This document shows, one piece after another, positions 46,701 through 56,520 of a stretch of DNA of 64,000 nucleotides. The first letter of the stretch is position 1. Each line of letters opens with the position of its first letter. The stretch is from Phaseolus vulgaris. Lineage: Eukaryota; Streptophyta; Magnoliopsida; Fabales; Fabaceae. The notes below the pieces were generated by a model. It did no database searches. It was given only the letters and a program-made list of their open reading frames with translations, and had not been told where the DNA came from. Made by a program: the position numbers and the translations under genes. The DNA is taken from positions 37,932,309 through 37,996,308 of the forward strand of contig NC_023751.2 of assembly GCF_000499845.2 (NCBI RefSeq), in the 5' to 3' direction.

Positions 46701-49700
46701 AGCTTGAATTGTTCCACTGAAAGTAGCAGAATTATCAGTAGTGTAAAATGACTTTTATTAGTGTTCAATCATTGCTCATATGTCCTACTGTAAGAATGAA
46801 AGAATTGCTTGAGATTTCTTTTATTTCTCCTAGAAAACATAAAAATGCCATCTGCATATAAATCATGAGGTGGAAGGGAATAACCTTGCGGACTAGTCAT
46901 AAGAAGTAGTTTTAGGAAGCAAAATTGTTCATTGAATCCTAAATCCACAATCTATTACATAATTTGAGAATTTCAATAAAATTGTAAAAAACATATATAA
47001 AAACTAATCAAGTGCATCCAATTTTTGGATAATTATAATTATAAACATTAAGTTTGAGATATTAAAAAATTCAGAATAATAACAATTAATTAAAAATTAA
47101 CAAAGTTCAAATTAGTGGTTATTAATCTAGTCTTCAATCATCTACAATGTTCAAATATGTAGATCTTCATCATAAAATTCTTGCACAATCTTCATACCAA
47201 CAAATTCCATACACCTATAATATTTTTTCATTTCTACCAAAATATTTTTCTTACCGTATCAAATATGTTTGTGATTTCTAGAATGACACCATCCTTAACA
47301 TACAACTCAATGTCATTTATAGATCATTTATAAAGTCACAATGCTTTAACATTGGTCGATCATGAAACTGTGGATGATGAAGACGAAAATAAAGATAATA
47401 ACAATATCATACCACAAATTTGTACACGAATTAAGCTATAATGAAGATCTAAAAGACAAGCAAAAAATCAACTTGTAGGACAAGCTCTTACATGTAAATA
47501 TTTGTTTACTTTTTTTTAAGTGTTATTCTTTAAAACTAATCACCATTTTATTCAAAATTTGTTTTGTATACGGATCTTCAACTATATCTTTTATCATCAA
47601 TTACATTCTTATTATTTTATATTTTCCAAATTACGTTAAATTCAAATTAATATTATTATTTTAATATATAGACCGCAGTATTAAAAAAAATATGTAAATT
47701 AATATATATACATATATATAAATTTATTTAAAATTAAAAACCATAAGTAAATTTTTAATTTTTCAAAATAACAATAAATACCATTTTTTAAATAAATAAG
47801 AATCAATAAGTTAATTAAAAATACTAAAACAATTTTTAACAAAAAAATATATATATTCTGGTGACAAGGTGAGTCACATGCACGATTTCATAACAGAAGT
47901 TTTCAAATCGTGACTGTTAAAAGAATTTATTATTCTATAAATTTTTAAAAGTTTGTCTATTTACTTAATATCCTAATGAAATTTCACTAATTTGGTAAAA
48001 AACACTGAAGGTAACTAGTAATTTCCAATGAGCTTGTTCAGAACCCTTGATTAGATCAGCAAAGTTATTTTTGGTTGGTTCATCCAAGGCAGTATTTTTA
48101 GAAGTCCCAGGGATCACAATCTTAACTTTCCTTTTCTGCAGAGCTTAGTGAAGATGTTGCAACCATTGAAACAATCCACTAGCCAGTTATTAAGTTTTTC
48201 AGAAATTCAAATTTAGCCTCATTAACCCTTCAAAATATTTAATTTAAAATTTATTCATAAAAAAATCTTTTTATTAGTACAAGACTTTCATATAATATGG
48301 ATATAGAAACTTGATTGCAGAAATTTTGGATGTTTTCTTAGCTTTCTTTGAAAGTTGTAGATGGTTAAAAGGCCATGTGCATAGTTTCTTTATGCTTTAT
48401 TGAATGCATTGAAATGTTAATACTGCAAATTTGATCTTCAGTTGGAGAAAGAGGCCTTTGTAAAGGGTGTTCCAATAGGACAAGCTCTTGATATAGACAT
48501 ACCCCCTCCAAGGCCAAAAAGAAAACCTAGCAATCCTTATCCCCGGAAGACCAATGTTGTTGTCCCAACCTTACAAAATGCAGCAAAGAATGGAAAGTCT
48601 CTCATTTCAATTGCATCTTTACATGGTAAACAAGCATTGGACTTGGAGAAAGAACCACTTCCAGAGGTTATATTGTTTTACTTTTTATACTTCAATTGCA
48701 ATTCAAACTATCTGTTTTTCCCCATTTCAATAAAATTATTTTGCTTGCTCCTTCAGAAGCATGGTGTGGACCTAAAAGAAAACAAGGACGAAAGCAGCTG
48801 GAAAGCATTTACCATTCTCCAGGAGGCACCTTGTTCATCAGTATCACTGCCGCAGAGAAATTCATGTGCCTTAAGGGAGTTTATACCTTCAATAAAAGAG
48901 GTAATAACTCTAGATGAAACAAATGAATCTTTTATTACTGATGAGCTTCAAAATCACAAGTTGGAGTTACATGATGATGGAAACCACACACAAAAGACTA
49001 ATGGCATCTGCAAAGTCTCTAAGTTGGAGAATTCTGGTGCTTTGAAATTGGTTCAAACTGAGAACACAGATGCTCCTCATTGTGCATTAACAATAGATGG
49101 GATGCAAGGAAATCAGAATTACCCAAGACATGTCCCTGTGCACGTTGTTGATGAGAACTTCGGAACCAGTAATCAAAATCCATCCCCAGATATGCTTGTT
49201 CAAGACTCTATATTCAATGTGCATCCTAAGATTCTCCCCAATTCTGTTGCATCAAATATAACTGAAAGTCAAAATAACACAGAACGGTCCTCTGTTCATC
49301 AATCATTTCCTCCTTGTCCTCCCTTCACACAGCATAACCAGGATGATTACCATTCATTTCTTCACATGTCTTCCACCTTTTCAAATCTTATTGTCTCTAC
49401 CTTACTGCAAAACCCTGCTGCTCATGCTGCAGCAAGTTTTGCTGCTACATTTTGGCCCTATGCAAATGCAGAAGCTTCCTCTGATTCTCCAGTGTGCACT
49501 CAGGGTTTTCCATCTGCACGAATTGGCTCGCCTCCAACTGTGACGGCTATTACGGCTGCTACAGTAGCCGCCGCCACTGTATGGTGGGCTGCCCATGGAC
49601 TGCTTCCTCTGTGTACTCCCTTTGCGTTTCCTCCTGCATCAGCGACTACAGCTCCATCCATGACTATTGGCGAATCACCACACAAAAACCAACAAGGAGA

Positions 49701-50697
49701 GGTTAAGCCACAAAACCCTCATTTGCTAGATCAGATACTGGATCCAGAACAATCAGAAGTTTTGCAAGCTCAACACCCAGTTGTTTCTTCATCAGAATCT
49801 CAGGATAAGGGAGATACCAATGTAAATACTGCATCAAAGGCTACTACTAATCCTGAGATGAACCAAGCAATTTCTGAGAATCCCGATTCCGACAAAATGA
49901 ACGGCAGAAAACCCGTGGACCGTTCCTCGTGTGGTTCTAACACAACCTCTAGCAGTGAAGAGACTGAGATACAAGAGAAGGATGAGAAAGAAAAGGAAGA
50001 GCTGAACACACCTGATGCAAACCTTTTAGGTACAGAGCCTAATAATCGTCGTAGTAGAAGCATTACCAACCTTACTGAATCTTGGAAGGAGGTCTCTCAA
50101 GGGGTATGACTCTTTATCTAGTCTAGAAATAATTATTATTTTTTAAATTAGTTTCTTGATAAATAAATTTTAAACTGATATCTGATTAGAAGTTTTTTAC
50201 TACCAAATTTAAAATCTAGAAAAGTGGTAGTTAAAATCTTGATAGTTAATTAGAGATAACAATGTATTTAGATGTATCTATTGCTTTTTCTTTTCTCATG
50301 CCATTGTTATTTTCAGGGAAGGCTTGCCTTTCAGGCGCTATTCTCCAGGGAGGTGTTGCCACAGAGCTTTTCACCTCCTCATGCTTTGATAAATGCAGAT
50401 AATCAGGTACACAGCATCAAAAACAATGCAGACTGCAAAGATGAAGAAGCCCTTGAAACCAAAAAATGCAGTCCTGATTGTGATGGGCTGCAGAAAAGTG
50501 TGTTATTTGTGAAAGATAATGAGGAGGAGGAGGGATTGCTAAGCATAGGTCTTGGACAAGGAAAGCTGAAGAGTCGTCGAACAGGGTTTAAACCTTACAA
50601 AAGGTGTTCGGTAGAGGCAAAGGAAAACATGGTCTGCAACCAAGGAGAAGAGAAAGGTGCCAAGAGAATACGATTGAATGAGGAAGCTTCAACTTGA
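31736..50697 (+). CDS. LHY: LHY/CCA1-type circadian clock MYB transcription factor
   Basis: Morning-phased single-MYB repressor of the plant clock, acting in the nucleus on evening-element promoters. Six coding exons: 31736-31774, 31945-32056, 32151-32212, 48442-48666, 48757-50103 and 50317-50697, giving 721 residues, in the usual LHY range. The start [13 protein letters not shown] matches the family. The MYB repeat spans about residues 24-71, with W27, W46 and the SHAQKFF signature at 63-69. The conserved segment [20 protein letters not shown] follows in exon 4, and the C-terminus ends in the LHY tail [11 protein letters not shown]. Intron 2 (32057-32150) begins with GC, not GT. Intron 3 is 16,229 bp and full of transposons. 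Intron 4 (90 bp) is in frame and stop-free. Exon structure is inferred from splice sites and homology, not transcripts. Copy A lacks exons 1-3. Confidence 0.93.
32743..37793 (-). mobile_element. Degenerate full-length Copia retrotransposon in LHY intron 3
   Basis: LTRs at 32743-33250 (508 bp) and 37302-37793 (492 bp) start TGTAGGGATATCG and end CCCACA, and differ by several substitutions and small indels. ACATG is duplicated on both flanks (32738-32742 and 37794-37798). A primer-binding site variant (TGGCATCAGAGC) lies inside the right LTR. It is antisense to LHY. LTR divergence and broken ORFs make it older than the element at 21105-25620. Confidence 0.93.
33306..37094 (-). pseudogene. Copia gag-pol remnant in LHY intron 3
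   Basis: Pieces in order: gag (37094-36873, then 36876 onward) with a CCHC knuckle ([14 protein letters not shown]); protease ([11 protein letters not shown]); LWHMRLGH; integrase ([14 protein letters not shown]); reverse transcriptase with YVDD ([12 protein letters not shown]); RNase H ([24 protein letters not shown]). Frameshifts fall near 36875 and 34780. In-frame stops interrupt near 34393 and 33965-33930. It is not translatable as one protein. Confidence 0.88.
37990..40170 (-). pseudogene. hAT-family transposase remnant (BED finger, DUF659, hAT dimerisation)
   Basis: On the minus strand: a BED-type zinc finger region (AWKHC...[19 protein letters not shown], 40070-39940); a DUF659 domain ([16 protein letters not shown], [20 protein letters not shown], 39714-39031) with [13 protein letters not shown]; and the C-terminal dimerisation region ([10 protein letters not shown]...[11 protein letters not shown], 38771-38370). 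Frames are broken between domains, and a short stretch (LDVGACK) is duplicated within the finger. An acidic tail ORF lies at 38249-38040. Terminal inverted repeats were not found. It is inside LHY intron 3, beside the Copia element. Confidence 0.8.
40165..40370. repeat. ~43-bp tandem repeat next to the hAT remnant
   Basis: Four to five degenerate copies of TTGGTTGAAGTGAGAAAAAC followed by an AAAGAAGAGACAAAACTGCAC-type half. Confidence 0.8.
40382..40763. mobile_element. CACTA-type foldback MITE, 382 bp, TSD TTG
   Basis: Starts CACTACTAGAAAATCATTGA and ends with its inverse (TCAATGATTTTCTTATAGTG). TTG flanks both sides (40379-40381 and 40764-40766). The two halves are almost complementary along their whole length, so a transcript would fold into one long hairpin. 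CACTA ends plus a 3-bp duplication place it in the CACTA superfamily. Confidence 0.9.
41009..41760. mobile_element. Probable decayed CACTA-like element with internal repeats
   Basis: Begins CACTAATGCAAAAAAGG and then repeats GACAACGATTTT motifs. The far end (to ~41760) has related ACAGTGTTT/ACTGTCG motifs. The middle duplicates an AATGAACTAATGGAAGAATGA-like phrase and a GGTGGAGG stretch. No transposase. Call tentative. Confidence 0.45.
41761..42411. other. Spacer inside LHY intron 3, nothing recognised
   Basis: AT-rich intronic DNA without ORF or known repeat. Confidence 0.5.
42412..42610 (+). mobile_element. Degenerate TRIM-like element
   Basis: Recognisable GTGGGAGATTTGACATTAAC, ACTAGAGATAAGGCC and AACTCAACTTAAATTCACTTC order. 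The primer-binding site has decayed to TGATATTAAAAC. Confidence 0.6.
42611..43166. other. Spacer inside LHY intron 3, nothing recognised
   Basis: AT-rich, no ORF or repeat recognised. Confidence 0.5.
43167..43528. mobile_element. CACTA-type foldback MITE, 362 bp
   Basis: Starts CATTACAAGAAAATCATTAA and ends TTAATGATTTTCTTGTAGTG. The halves are complementary. The flanking 3-bp duplication is no longer clear (AAT against CAA). Confidence 0.85.
43529..43919. other. Spacer inside LHY intron 3, nothing recognised
   Basis: AT-rich, no ORF or repeat recognised. Confidence 0.5.
43920..44412 (+). mobile_element. Solo LTR, 493 bp
   Basis: Begins TGTTCTTGCTAGGGAGATGG and ends GTACA. It matches the solo LTRs at 26345-27433 and 13964-15069, and this uninterrupted copy shows the family LTR is about 490-500 bp. 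Flanks TTTTT and ATTTT are an imperfect 5-bp duplication. The short ORF at 43912-44115 is an artefact. Confidence 0.78.
44560..46960 (-). mobile_element. L1-type LINE remnant, reverse transcriptase C-terminal half onward
   Basis: On the minus strand the order is the end of reverse transcriptase ([17 protein letters not shown], near 46890-46840); the LINE connection region ([19 protein letters not shown], 46566-46381); [17 protein letters not shown] (46303-46070); a zinc-binding-like region (45886-45668); and RNase H-like phrases near 44.8-44.9 kb. The catalytic YADD box reads YADG, so the last Asp is lost. A MITE (45905-46069) splits it. It is 5'-truncated and inactive. Confidence 0.75.
45905..46069. 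mobile_element. CACTA-type MITE, 165 bp, TSD TTA, nested in the LINE
   Basis: CACTACAAGAAAATCATTGA at the left and TTCTTGTAGTG at the right, with TTA on both flanks (45902-45904 and 46070-46072). It is an internally deleted member of the family. Confidence 0.92.
46961..48441 (+). other. End of LHY-B intron 3, paralogous to 9541-10782
   Basis: From 47008 it aligns with copy A up to the exon 4 acceptor. Copy B alone has 47090-47213 and 47832-48199. Confidence 0.75.
48015..48145 (-). other. Coding-like antisense fragment in a copy-B-only intron insert
   Basis: Within the insert 47832-48199 the minus strand reads an acceptor-like CTCTGCAG and then a stop-free frame containing [18 protein letters not shown] and [15 protein letters not shown]. 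The style is that of a real exon rather than AT-rich noise, suggesting a captured gene fragment. I do not recognise the source protein. Confidence 0.4.
50120..50265. mobile_element. CACTA-type MITE fragment in LHY-B intron 5
   Basis: Intron 5 of copy B (50104-50316, 213 bp) carries about 140 bp of MITE core absent from the 87-bp intron of copy A (12442-12528). It is an insertion, later trimmed, after the duplication. Confidence 0.65.
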
Positions 50698-51048
50698 TGG
50701 TTGAGATATATGCATGCAAGCACACAAAGAAAATCTCTACTTTTGCGTATAACATTTCTAAGTCCCTTTGATCCGGTTTGTATTCCTTATTTGCAGTTCA
50801 CGAAACTGGTCGTGTAGATGTGTGTACCATATTAAATTACCACATACACTCTTTTTCTTTCTTGGAATGATGTTACTGCAGTTCAAAACTCCGCTAAAAT
50901 TGACCTAGATAACAAACTTTAAGTATGTTTGTGCATGGATCGTTTAAGTATAATTTATAATCCATCGTTCAGTCACTTCACAGGATGCTGCTAATGCCTT
51001 TTCGAATCTTCTAATACATCATAGATATGGAGCATAGCAGGAAGTGTT
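50698..51048 (+). other. LHY: LHY-B 3' UTR and flank
   Basis: Matches LHY-A 12913-13250 with small indels. No further gene. Confidence 0.7.
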
Positions 51049-51751
51049 CCTTGTTTGATTCGCAACTCCAAATTCCACATAATTTGGGATGTTTGAAGAA
51101 ACCAGAAAATCACAGGCCTGAATCATTGCAAGAAGTCAAGGATTAGAACACAAAATATTCGAAACACTGCTAGAATAATGATACATTAACGAACTATTTC
51201 ATATACAATCCGTAATTCATGATATAAAGAAATGATATTTTCGTTATTTTTTTAAAAAAACTACAATTTTAAACAAATAAATGAAATTGTAGACTGATAC
51301 AAGTTGTCAACCTATCACTTCTCGTATTATTTTTGTGCTTAGATCACTTGCATGAGTTGAAGTGACTTCTAGACACGTAAAATGCTTCTGTAAAGTTATC
51401 AGAATGTAGTTCATATGCAGGACACCAAGAGTCTAAACAATGGATTTTTTTTTTAAATTCTCTTCGTTAAAAAAGAAAATGACCCTTTTTTCACTTCTTT
51501 GTTAACCTGTTTTTGGCCTCATAATGTAGTTCAGACTGAACTACATTCTGATAACTTTGCAGAAGCATTTTACGTCTCTAGAGGTCACTTCAACTCCTAC
51601 AACTGTTTATTGAGGTATCCGTTTGTGAAACCAATCTGTGTTTCGAATATTGTGTTCTCATGGCTTCTTGCAATGCTTCAGGCCTGTCATTTTCTGGTTT
51701 CTTCAAATATCCCAAATTAATGGAATTTGGAGTTCCGAATCAAACAAGTTT
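51049..51751. repeat. Imperfect inverted repeat downstream of LHY-B
   Basis: The left arm 51049-51415 and right arm 51530-51751 are reverse complements over at least 200 bp in two blocks. The outer block pairs CTTGTTTGATTCGCAACTCC and the following ~85 bp with the right arm. The inner block pairs GTTGAAGTGACTTCTAGACA and the following ~60 bp. Identity is about 90% by eye. The left arm has ~150 extra AT-rich bases, and the loop is about 110 bp. The outer ~30 bp of the left arm are original LHY 3' flank (also in copy A), so the right arm contains an inverted copy of that flank. The ORF at 51499-51720 lies on the right arm. Confidence 0.82.
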
Positions 51752-52118
51752 CACTAAAAAAATAATTAAATAGAAACAAATTTTTAGATACCAAAATAAT
51801 GAGTTGCAATAGTAACCAATTAGAGACAATTTTAGAAATAAAAAAAAAATTGATTTCTAAATTAGTTTCTATTAGTGTTAAATAGTTTTTAAATTATTAT
51901 CTAATTAGCAACCAAGGTTTTAATTACCAATTATAATTTGGGAACAAAACATTGGTGGCTAATTTGATACCAATTTAAAAATCATTTAACAATAATTAAA
52001 ACTAATTCAGAAACCAAAAATTTATTTAATCCCTAAATTTATCTATAATTTAGTCACTATAACAACTAATTATTTTTAGTTTATAAAATTGGTTTTTATT
52101 TCATGATTTTATTGTAGT
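51752..52118. mobile_element. CACTA-type foldback MITE, decayed ends
   Basis: Starts CACTAAAAAAATAATTAAAT and ends near TGATTTTATTGTAGTT. It begins at the exact outer end of the inverted-repeat right arm. Confidence 0.75.
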
Positions 52119-52344
52119 TTTTGTTGTGGTTGCAATTGGTTTACACAGGTAAAAATTAAGTTTTAAACACACTTTATCACTCTAAACTACCAAAAAAGAC
52201 TTATTTGCATGTACAATCACCTTTTGTTAGTATATATCTAGTAATGTTATATTGAGGATTCCAATTTTTCATACAATTACGTCACAACTCTCAATACTAT
52301 TATTTTAATATTTTTTTATATCATTTAATTACAAAATTTATTTT

Positions 52345-52385
<41 letters not shown>

Positions 52386-53012
52386 AACTCATAACATCAA
52401 AAATTATAAACGATTTTTCAATATATCATTTTCCATATCCTTACCTCGTAACAGAGAAATACATCATTACGACAAAAACATCTCAAAAAGAATAGTGCTA
52501 TTTGACAAGGGAGGAAATCTTCTTGGTTTATAAAATGAAAGAAAGAAAGAAAGAAATTTATAAAGAGAAAAAAATAATTAAATTGTAATCATTCTTTTAA
52601 TGTGATTTTGGTATTTTAAATTGATGTTGTCATTATCATATTGATTATTGAATTGGTGAAGGGTTGAGTTCAAAATTCAAAAGGTTAAACTGGATTTAAT
52701 AAAATATTTTTAATTTATTTATTAATATAATAATATAATATATTAACTATAATGAACCCTTAAACTCGTTGATTTTCCTGATTTAGGGTCGGTTCAACCC
52801 GTTTCGATCAGGTTCTAACTACAGCGGTTTTTTAGAAATTCTAAACCGGACAATTGTGCCGGTTCCCAATTAAACCGATTGAAGTAGCTTGTTTATTTCA
52901 TTAGCATTACAATTCACTTCAATTTGTCACAATGTATTTGTTTAGAAAATAAAAATATATTACGTAAAATTACTAATATCATCATATTTACTATTATTAT
53001 GAGGTAAAAAAT
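52119..53012. other. AT-rich spacer, no gene
   Basis: Contains an (AT)n run and, at 52770-52870, a GGTTCAACCCG/CCGGTTCC-rich stretch of the kind found in many plant transposon ends. Not assigned. Confidence 0.5.
52350..52382. repeat. (AT)n microsatellite
   Basis: Sixteen uninterrupted AT units. Confidence 0.95.
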
Positions 53013-53450
53013 TGAAGGTGGTAGGTGATTTTTTTTATAAAAGATAAATTTTGATGATAAATTTAAATTAGGGGTAATGATTTAAACATTTAATGTTATG
53101 ATAACCAATATTATTCACTTTATCCACTAATTTCATTCATTATTAATTTTAAATATGATTTTTATTCATAATAAATTATAAAATAATAACTATAGCTAGC
53201 ACTCTATTATATGTTTATAATTAAAACTTACAATAAACAAATTATAATTTAGTTTTTAAAAAAAATCTAGGCCTTTGTGCTTGTATTTATCTTTCTGCCT
53301 GGTATCTTTGTAGATGTTTTTGTATAAGGGTTCCCTTAATTATTTTATTCATTGCTGATAAAAAAAAAATTAGTTTTAAAATAAAAAATTTAAAATATGA
53401 TAAAATTGTTTTAAATTATTTAATTTTAATTAAAAGATGGAGATGAAAGA
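53013..53450. other. Right limit of block B, paralogous to 13280-13585
   Basis: Near-identical to the LHY-A flank (GGTGGTAGGTGATTTTTTTT, TTCATTCATTATTAATTTTA), apart from the inserted LINE tail. Confidence 0.75.
53262..53368 (+). mobile_element. 5'-truncated LINE tail, absent from block A
   Basis: About 105 bp ending TTCATTGCTGATAAAAAAAAA, the usual 3' end of legume L1 elements. It is flanked by TTAGTTTTTAAAA and TTAGTTTTAAAA. Block A has the single uninterrupted site near 13505. Confidence 0.8.
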
Positions 53451-53985
53451 ATGAAGTTTCAGGAAATGAATATTAAGTTTAATTGTAATCACCAAGTTAT
53501 CATCCTAAAGCAAATTGGAATCCATTGAGAGAAGAAATTGAAGCATGGTACCCCATGATGTTGGACTTCTTACTCTCCATACAAACTTTCCTATCTTTTT
53601 TTCTATTTTTTTATTAATCACCAATCAATTTAACTTATTATATGATCAAATTTTATAAATTTATCATACATCACAATTAAATATCAGTACGCAACATGAC
53701 ACTGTTACTGAAAATATATTATTAATTGCTCTTTGTTTACCCTGGTTAAAAAAGGAATGCAACATTTTCACTCAATTTACACGTCTAAAAGAAAGAACAA
53801 GAAACCCCTTGCTTCTCACCTAACACACCAACTCAACCTTAATCGCTGCTACTTCACAACGGTGGAAAAAACAAAAACAAAACACCATAATTATGTGTTG
53901 ACAATTACTTGTCCCAACATAATTACATGTTCTGAAAAGAATGTAATCAACATAACCTATTAGAAACATAACCTATTAGAAGGAG
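53451..53985. other. Spacer, nothing recognised
   Basis: The 76-codon ORF at 53733-53963 shows no domain. Confidence 0.45.
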
Positions 53986-54560
53986 ACTTTTAACTCTAAC
54001 ACAGTTTCATAAAATTGATTTATAATGTGAGGTTTGTATACTATGAAATTTTCTAATATCTAGTCGATGTGAGATCTTTACACTACAAAAAAATCATGAA
54101 ATAGAAACCAATTTTTAGAGATCAAAATAATTAGTTACAATAGAAACTAAAATAGAGACCATTTTAGAAACTAAAAAAAAAAATTAGTTTCTAAATTAGT
54201 TTCTATTATTTTCTATTATTGTTAAATAGTTTCTAAATTGGTATCTAATTAGCAACTAAGGTTTTAACTACCAATTATTTAGTTTCTAAATTTGGTAGCA
54301 AAAAACTTGGTTACTAATTAGATACCAATTTAGAAACTATTTAACAATAATAGAAACTAATTTAGAAACCAAATTTCTTTTTAGTATCTAAAACGTTCTC
54401 TAATTTAGTTACTATTGCAACTAATTATTTTAGTTTCTACAAATTGGTTTCTATTTCATGATTTTCTTGTAGTGTTAACACACTTCTTCATGTTGAGACT
54501 ACTAATATACGTGGTCTAATAACGATCTAATAGCGAGTGGTCGATAAATCCAACAAACAA
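53986..54560 (-). mobile_element. Degenerate TRIM-like element split by a MITE
   Basis: Left part reads (minus strand) AAGATCTCACATCGACTAGA and onward. After the MITE the remaining TRIM phrases (GATCTAATAGCGAGTGGTCG, ATCCAACA) continue. Confidence 0.6.
54081..54474. mobile_element. CACTA-type foldback MITE, 394 bp, TSD TTA
   Basis: Starts CACTACAAAAAAATCATGAA and ends TTCATGATTTTCTTGTAGTG. TTA flanks both sides (54078-54080 and 54475-54477). It is the longest and best-preserved hairpin of the family in this window. Confidence 0.92.
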
Positions 54561-56077
54561 TTGTTAGAATAAATTTAAAATGACTCTAATATCATATTAT
54601 AAAATAACAGAGATAAAAAAAAAAAAAAAAAAACAGAAGGATTGTGTGTAGAAAAAAGATAGGGTAGTTTTGTGTTGTTGGAGTTATGTAGTACTAATGA
54701 GTTATATTAATTAGGTTAGGTTAGGTTAAGGTTTATGTGGGTCCCCAAGAACATTAATTACTTATATTTTTTCTTCTCTTTTTGTAAGGTACGCATCCAT
54801 ATTCCTTTCCATACATTCATTGTTCACAGATCTAATTCACTGACATTCCGTAATCCTTAAACTATCTTCCTCTATATTTTATTTTATTATACACACACGC
54901 ACGTATAAGCAAATTCCTAGTTTGACAAAAACAGTACAATGTGCTTTCAATTTCAATTCATAGATATGTTTATATATACCCCTTCAACATATTACTACTT
55001 CATTAAATTTGTCCTTCAAAATGCGGAAACTAAAACCATCTTTATTGTTTTCTCAAGTTATAACATGGTTAGAATATTTTAATATCAACACTAAAAATGA
55101 AAATTATTATTAAGTTTAGAATCTATAATAAAGTATTAATGAAGTATAGAAATCAAATATATTATCTATGAGACTCGGACACATCTCTTAAATAGTGTGT
55201 CTGTGTCGGACACACGTATCAAAGACCGATACTCGCACCAGAATTGTAGAACGCGTATCATTGAAGTATCCAATTAAAAAATATTTATTAAATTTATGAC
55301 AATTTTAACACAGTTTTAACACAATTTTAAAAAAAAAATATTAATTTTCTAAAAATTTAAATTTATTATATAAACTTTTATTAAAATTGTAAAAATAAGA
55401 AACATACCATTTTAAACCATTTGTCGATAAAAAAAACTGAAACATACATTTTAAAAATCATCTATATTTTCATTTCCATGTCCATATTATATCAGTATTC
55501 ATCCGTATTATGAAACTTTAGCAAATAACATGGATTCACATATATAATTATTGTTTTGGTTTAGGAACAAAAATGGAAAAAAGTTAATGTAAAGAATGAA
55601 ACCAAAAACAGTAGTGAAGATGAAATTCATGATTGATATGTACGTAAGATTTAAGTAGAATTGAATCCTTGAGTTGAGTAAAATGAAATGTTTACAATGA
55701 AGTGATGTTATAGTATACTGATTATTCCTCTGAGTTTGTGCAACAAATCTCGATTCCCATGCAAGATCACAATACTCAATGCTACGTAATTAAGCTTTGT
55801 GCAATTCAACAAGATTGAAATGCTCACAAGCTTGGCCACGCTCGCTCAGCACACGCTCCCATGTATTATTCTGATACGAAGTGTGCCCCATTCCTCAGAC
55901 CAATCGTCTCCTCCTTCTCCAACTTCTATGCCTCCTTCACACTACCCATTACCTCCCTGATTTCGCCACGTCTTCATCTTCCTCTCTCCATTGCACATTT
56001 CTAAGCCTACCTTCTCATCTCATCTCATCACAACCAACTCTACTCTAGGATACTTTACCCCTCACTACTCCCACATC
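54561..56077. other. Spacer upstream of the receptor pseudokinase, no gene
   Basis: Contains a poly-A run (54616-54634) and, at 55170-55270, a GTGTCGGACACAC/TGTCCGACACAG palindromic stretch resembling plant transposon ends. Otherwise nothing recognised. Confidence 0.5.
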
Positions 56078-56133
56078 CCTTCCATTTGCCTTATTACTGT
56101 TGGTCCCTTCCATTTGCCTTATTACTGTTGGTT
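56078..56133. repeat. 28-bp tandem duplication
   Basis: CCCTTCCATTTGCCTTATTA and the following ACTGTTGGT occur twice back to back. Confidence 0.85.
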
Positions 56134-56410
56134 GGATATCCTCGACTAAATATTAGAGCATTTCATAGTATATAAGTAGATACAAACCTTACAATCCGGT
56201 TTGATGAGGTTGAATTAGGTTTAAAATCCAGTGAATCAGTTTTACAATATACATACATTCATAGTATATAAGTAGGTACAAACATCTTTACAATCTGGTT
56301 TTATGAGATTGAATTAGATAAGTAGGTACAAACATCTTTACAATCTTTACAATCTGGTTTTATGAGATTGAATTAGATTTAAATTCTACCAAGTGGTTTT
56401 ACAACATACA
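56134..56410 (+). mobile_element. Degenerate TRIM-like fragment with internal tandem copies
   Basis: GGATATCCTCGACTAAATATTAGAG and TATAAGTAGATACAAACCTT match the TRIM LTR. A TAAGTAGGTACAAACATCTT unit is then repeated, likely by local duplication. It lies directly in front of the pseudokinase gene. Confidence 0.6.
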
Positions 56411-56520
56411 TACAGTACAGTAATATTCATGTTTTCTTATTATTTTAAGAGCCATTAAATTTGGGAGGAACTACACTGACACTAGACTCACTTCTCTTCT
56501 TCCTTAGAAACCAACATACA

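Noticed and set aside
51499..51720. 73-codon ORF beside LHY as a possible small gene
   Set aside because: It lies entirely in the right arm of the inverted repeat and its counterpart on the left arm is not open; most likely incidental.
55170..55290. Palindromic GTGTCGGACACAC stretch as a regulatory site or transposon end
   Set aside because: It resembles common plant transposon ends, but I could not find a partner end or target duplication.
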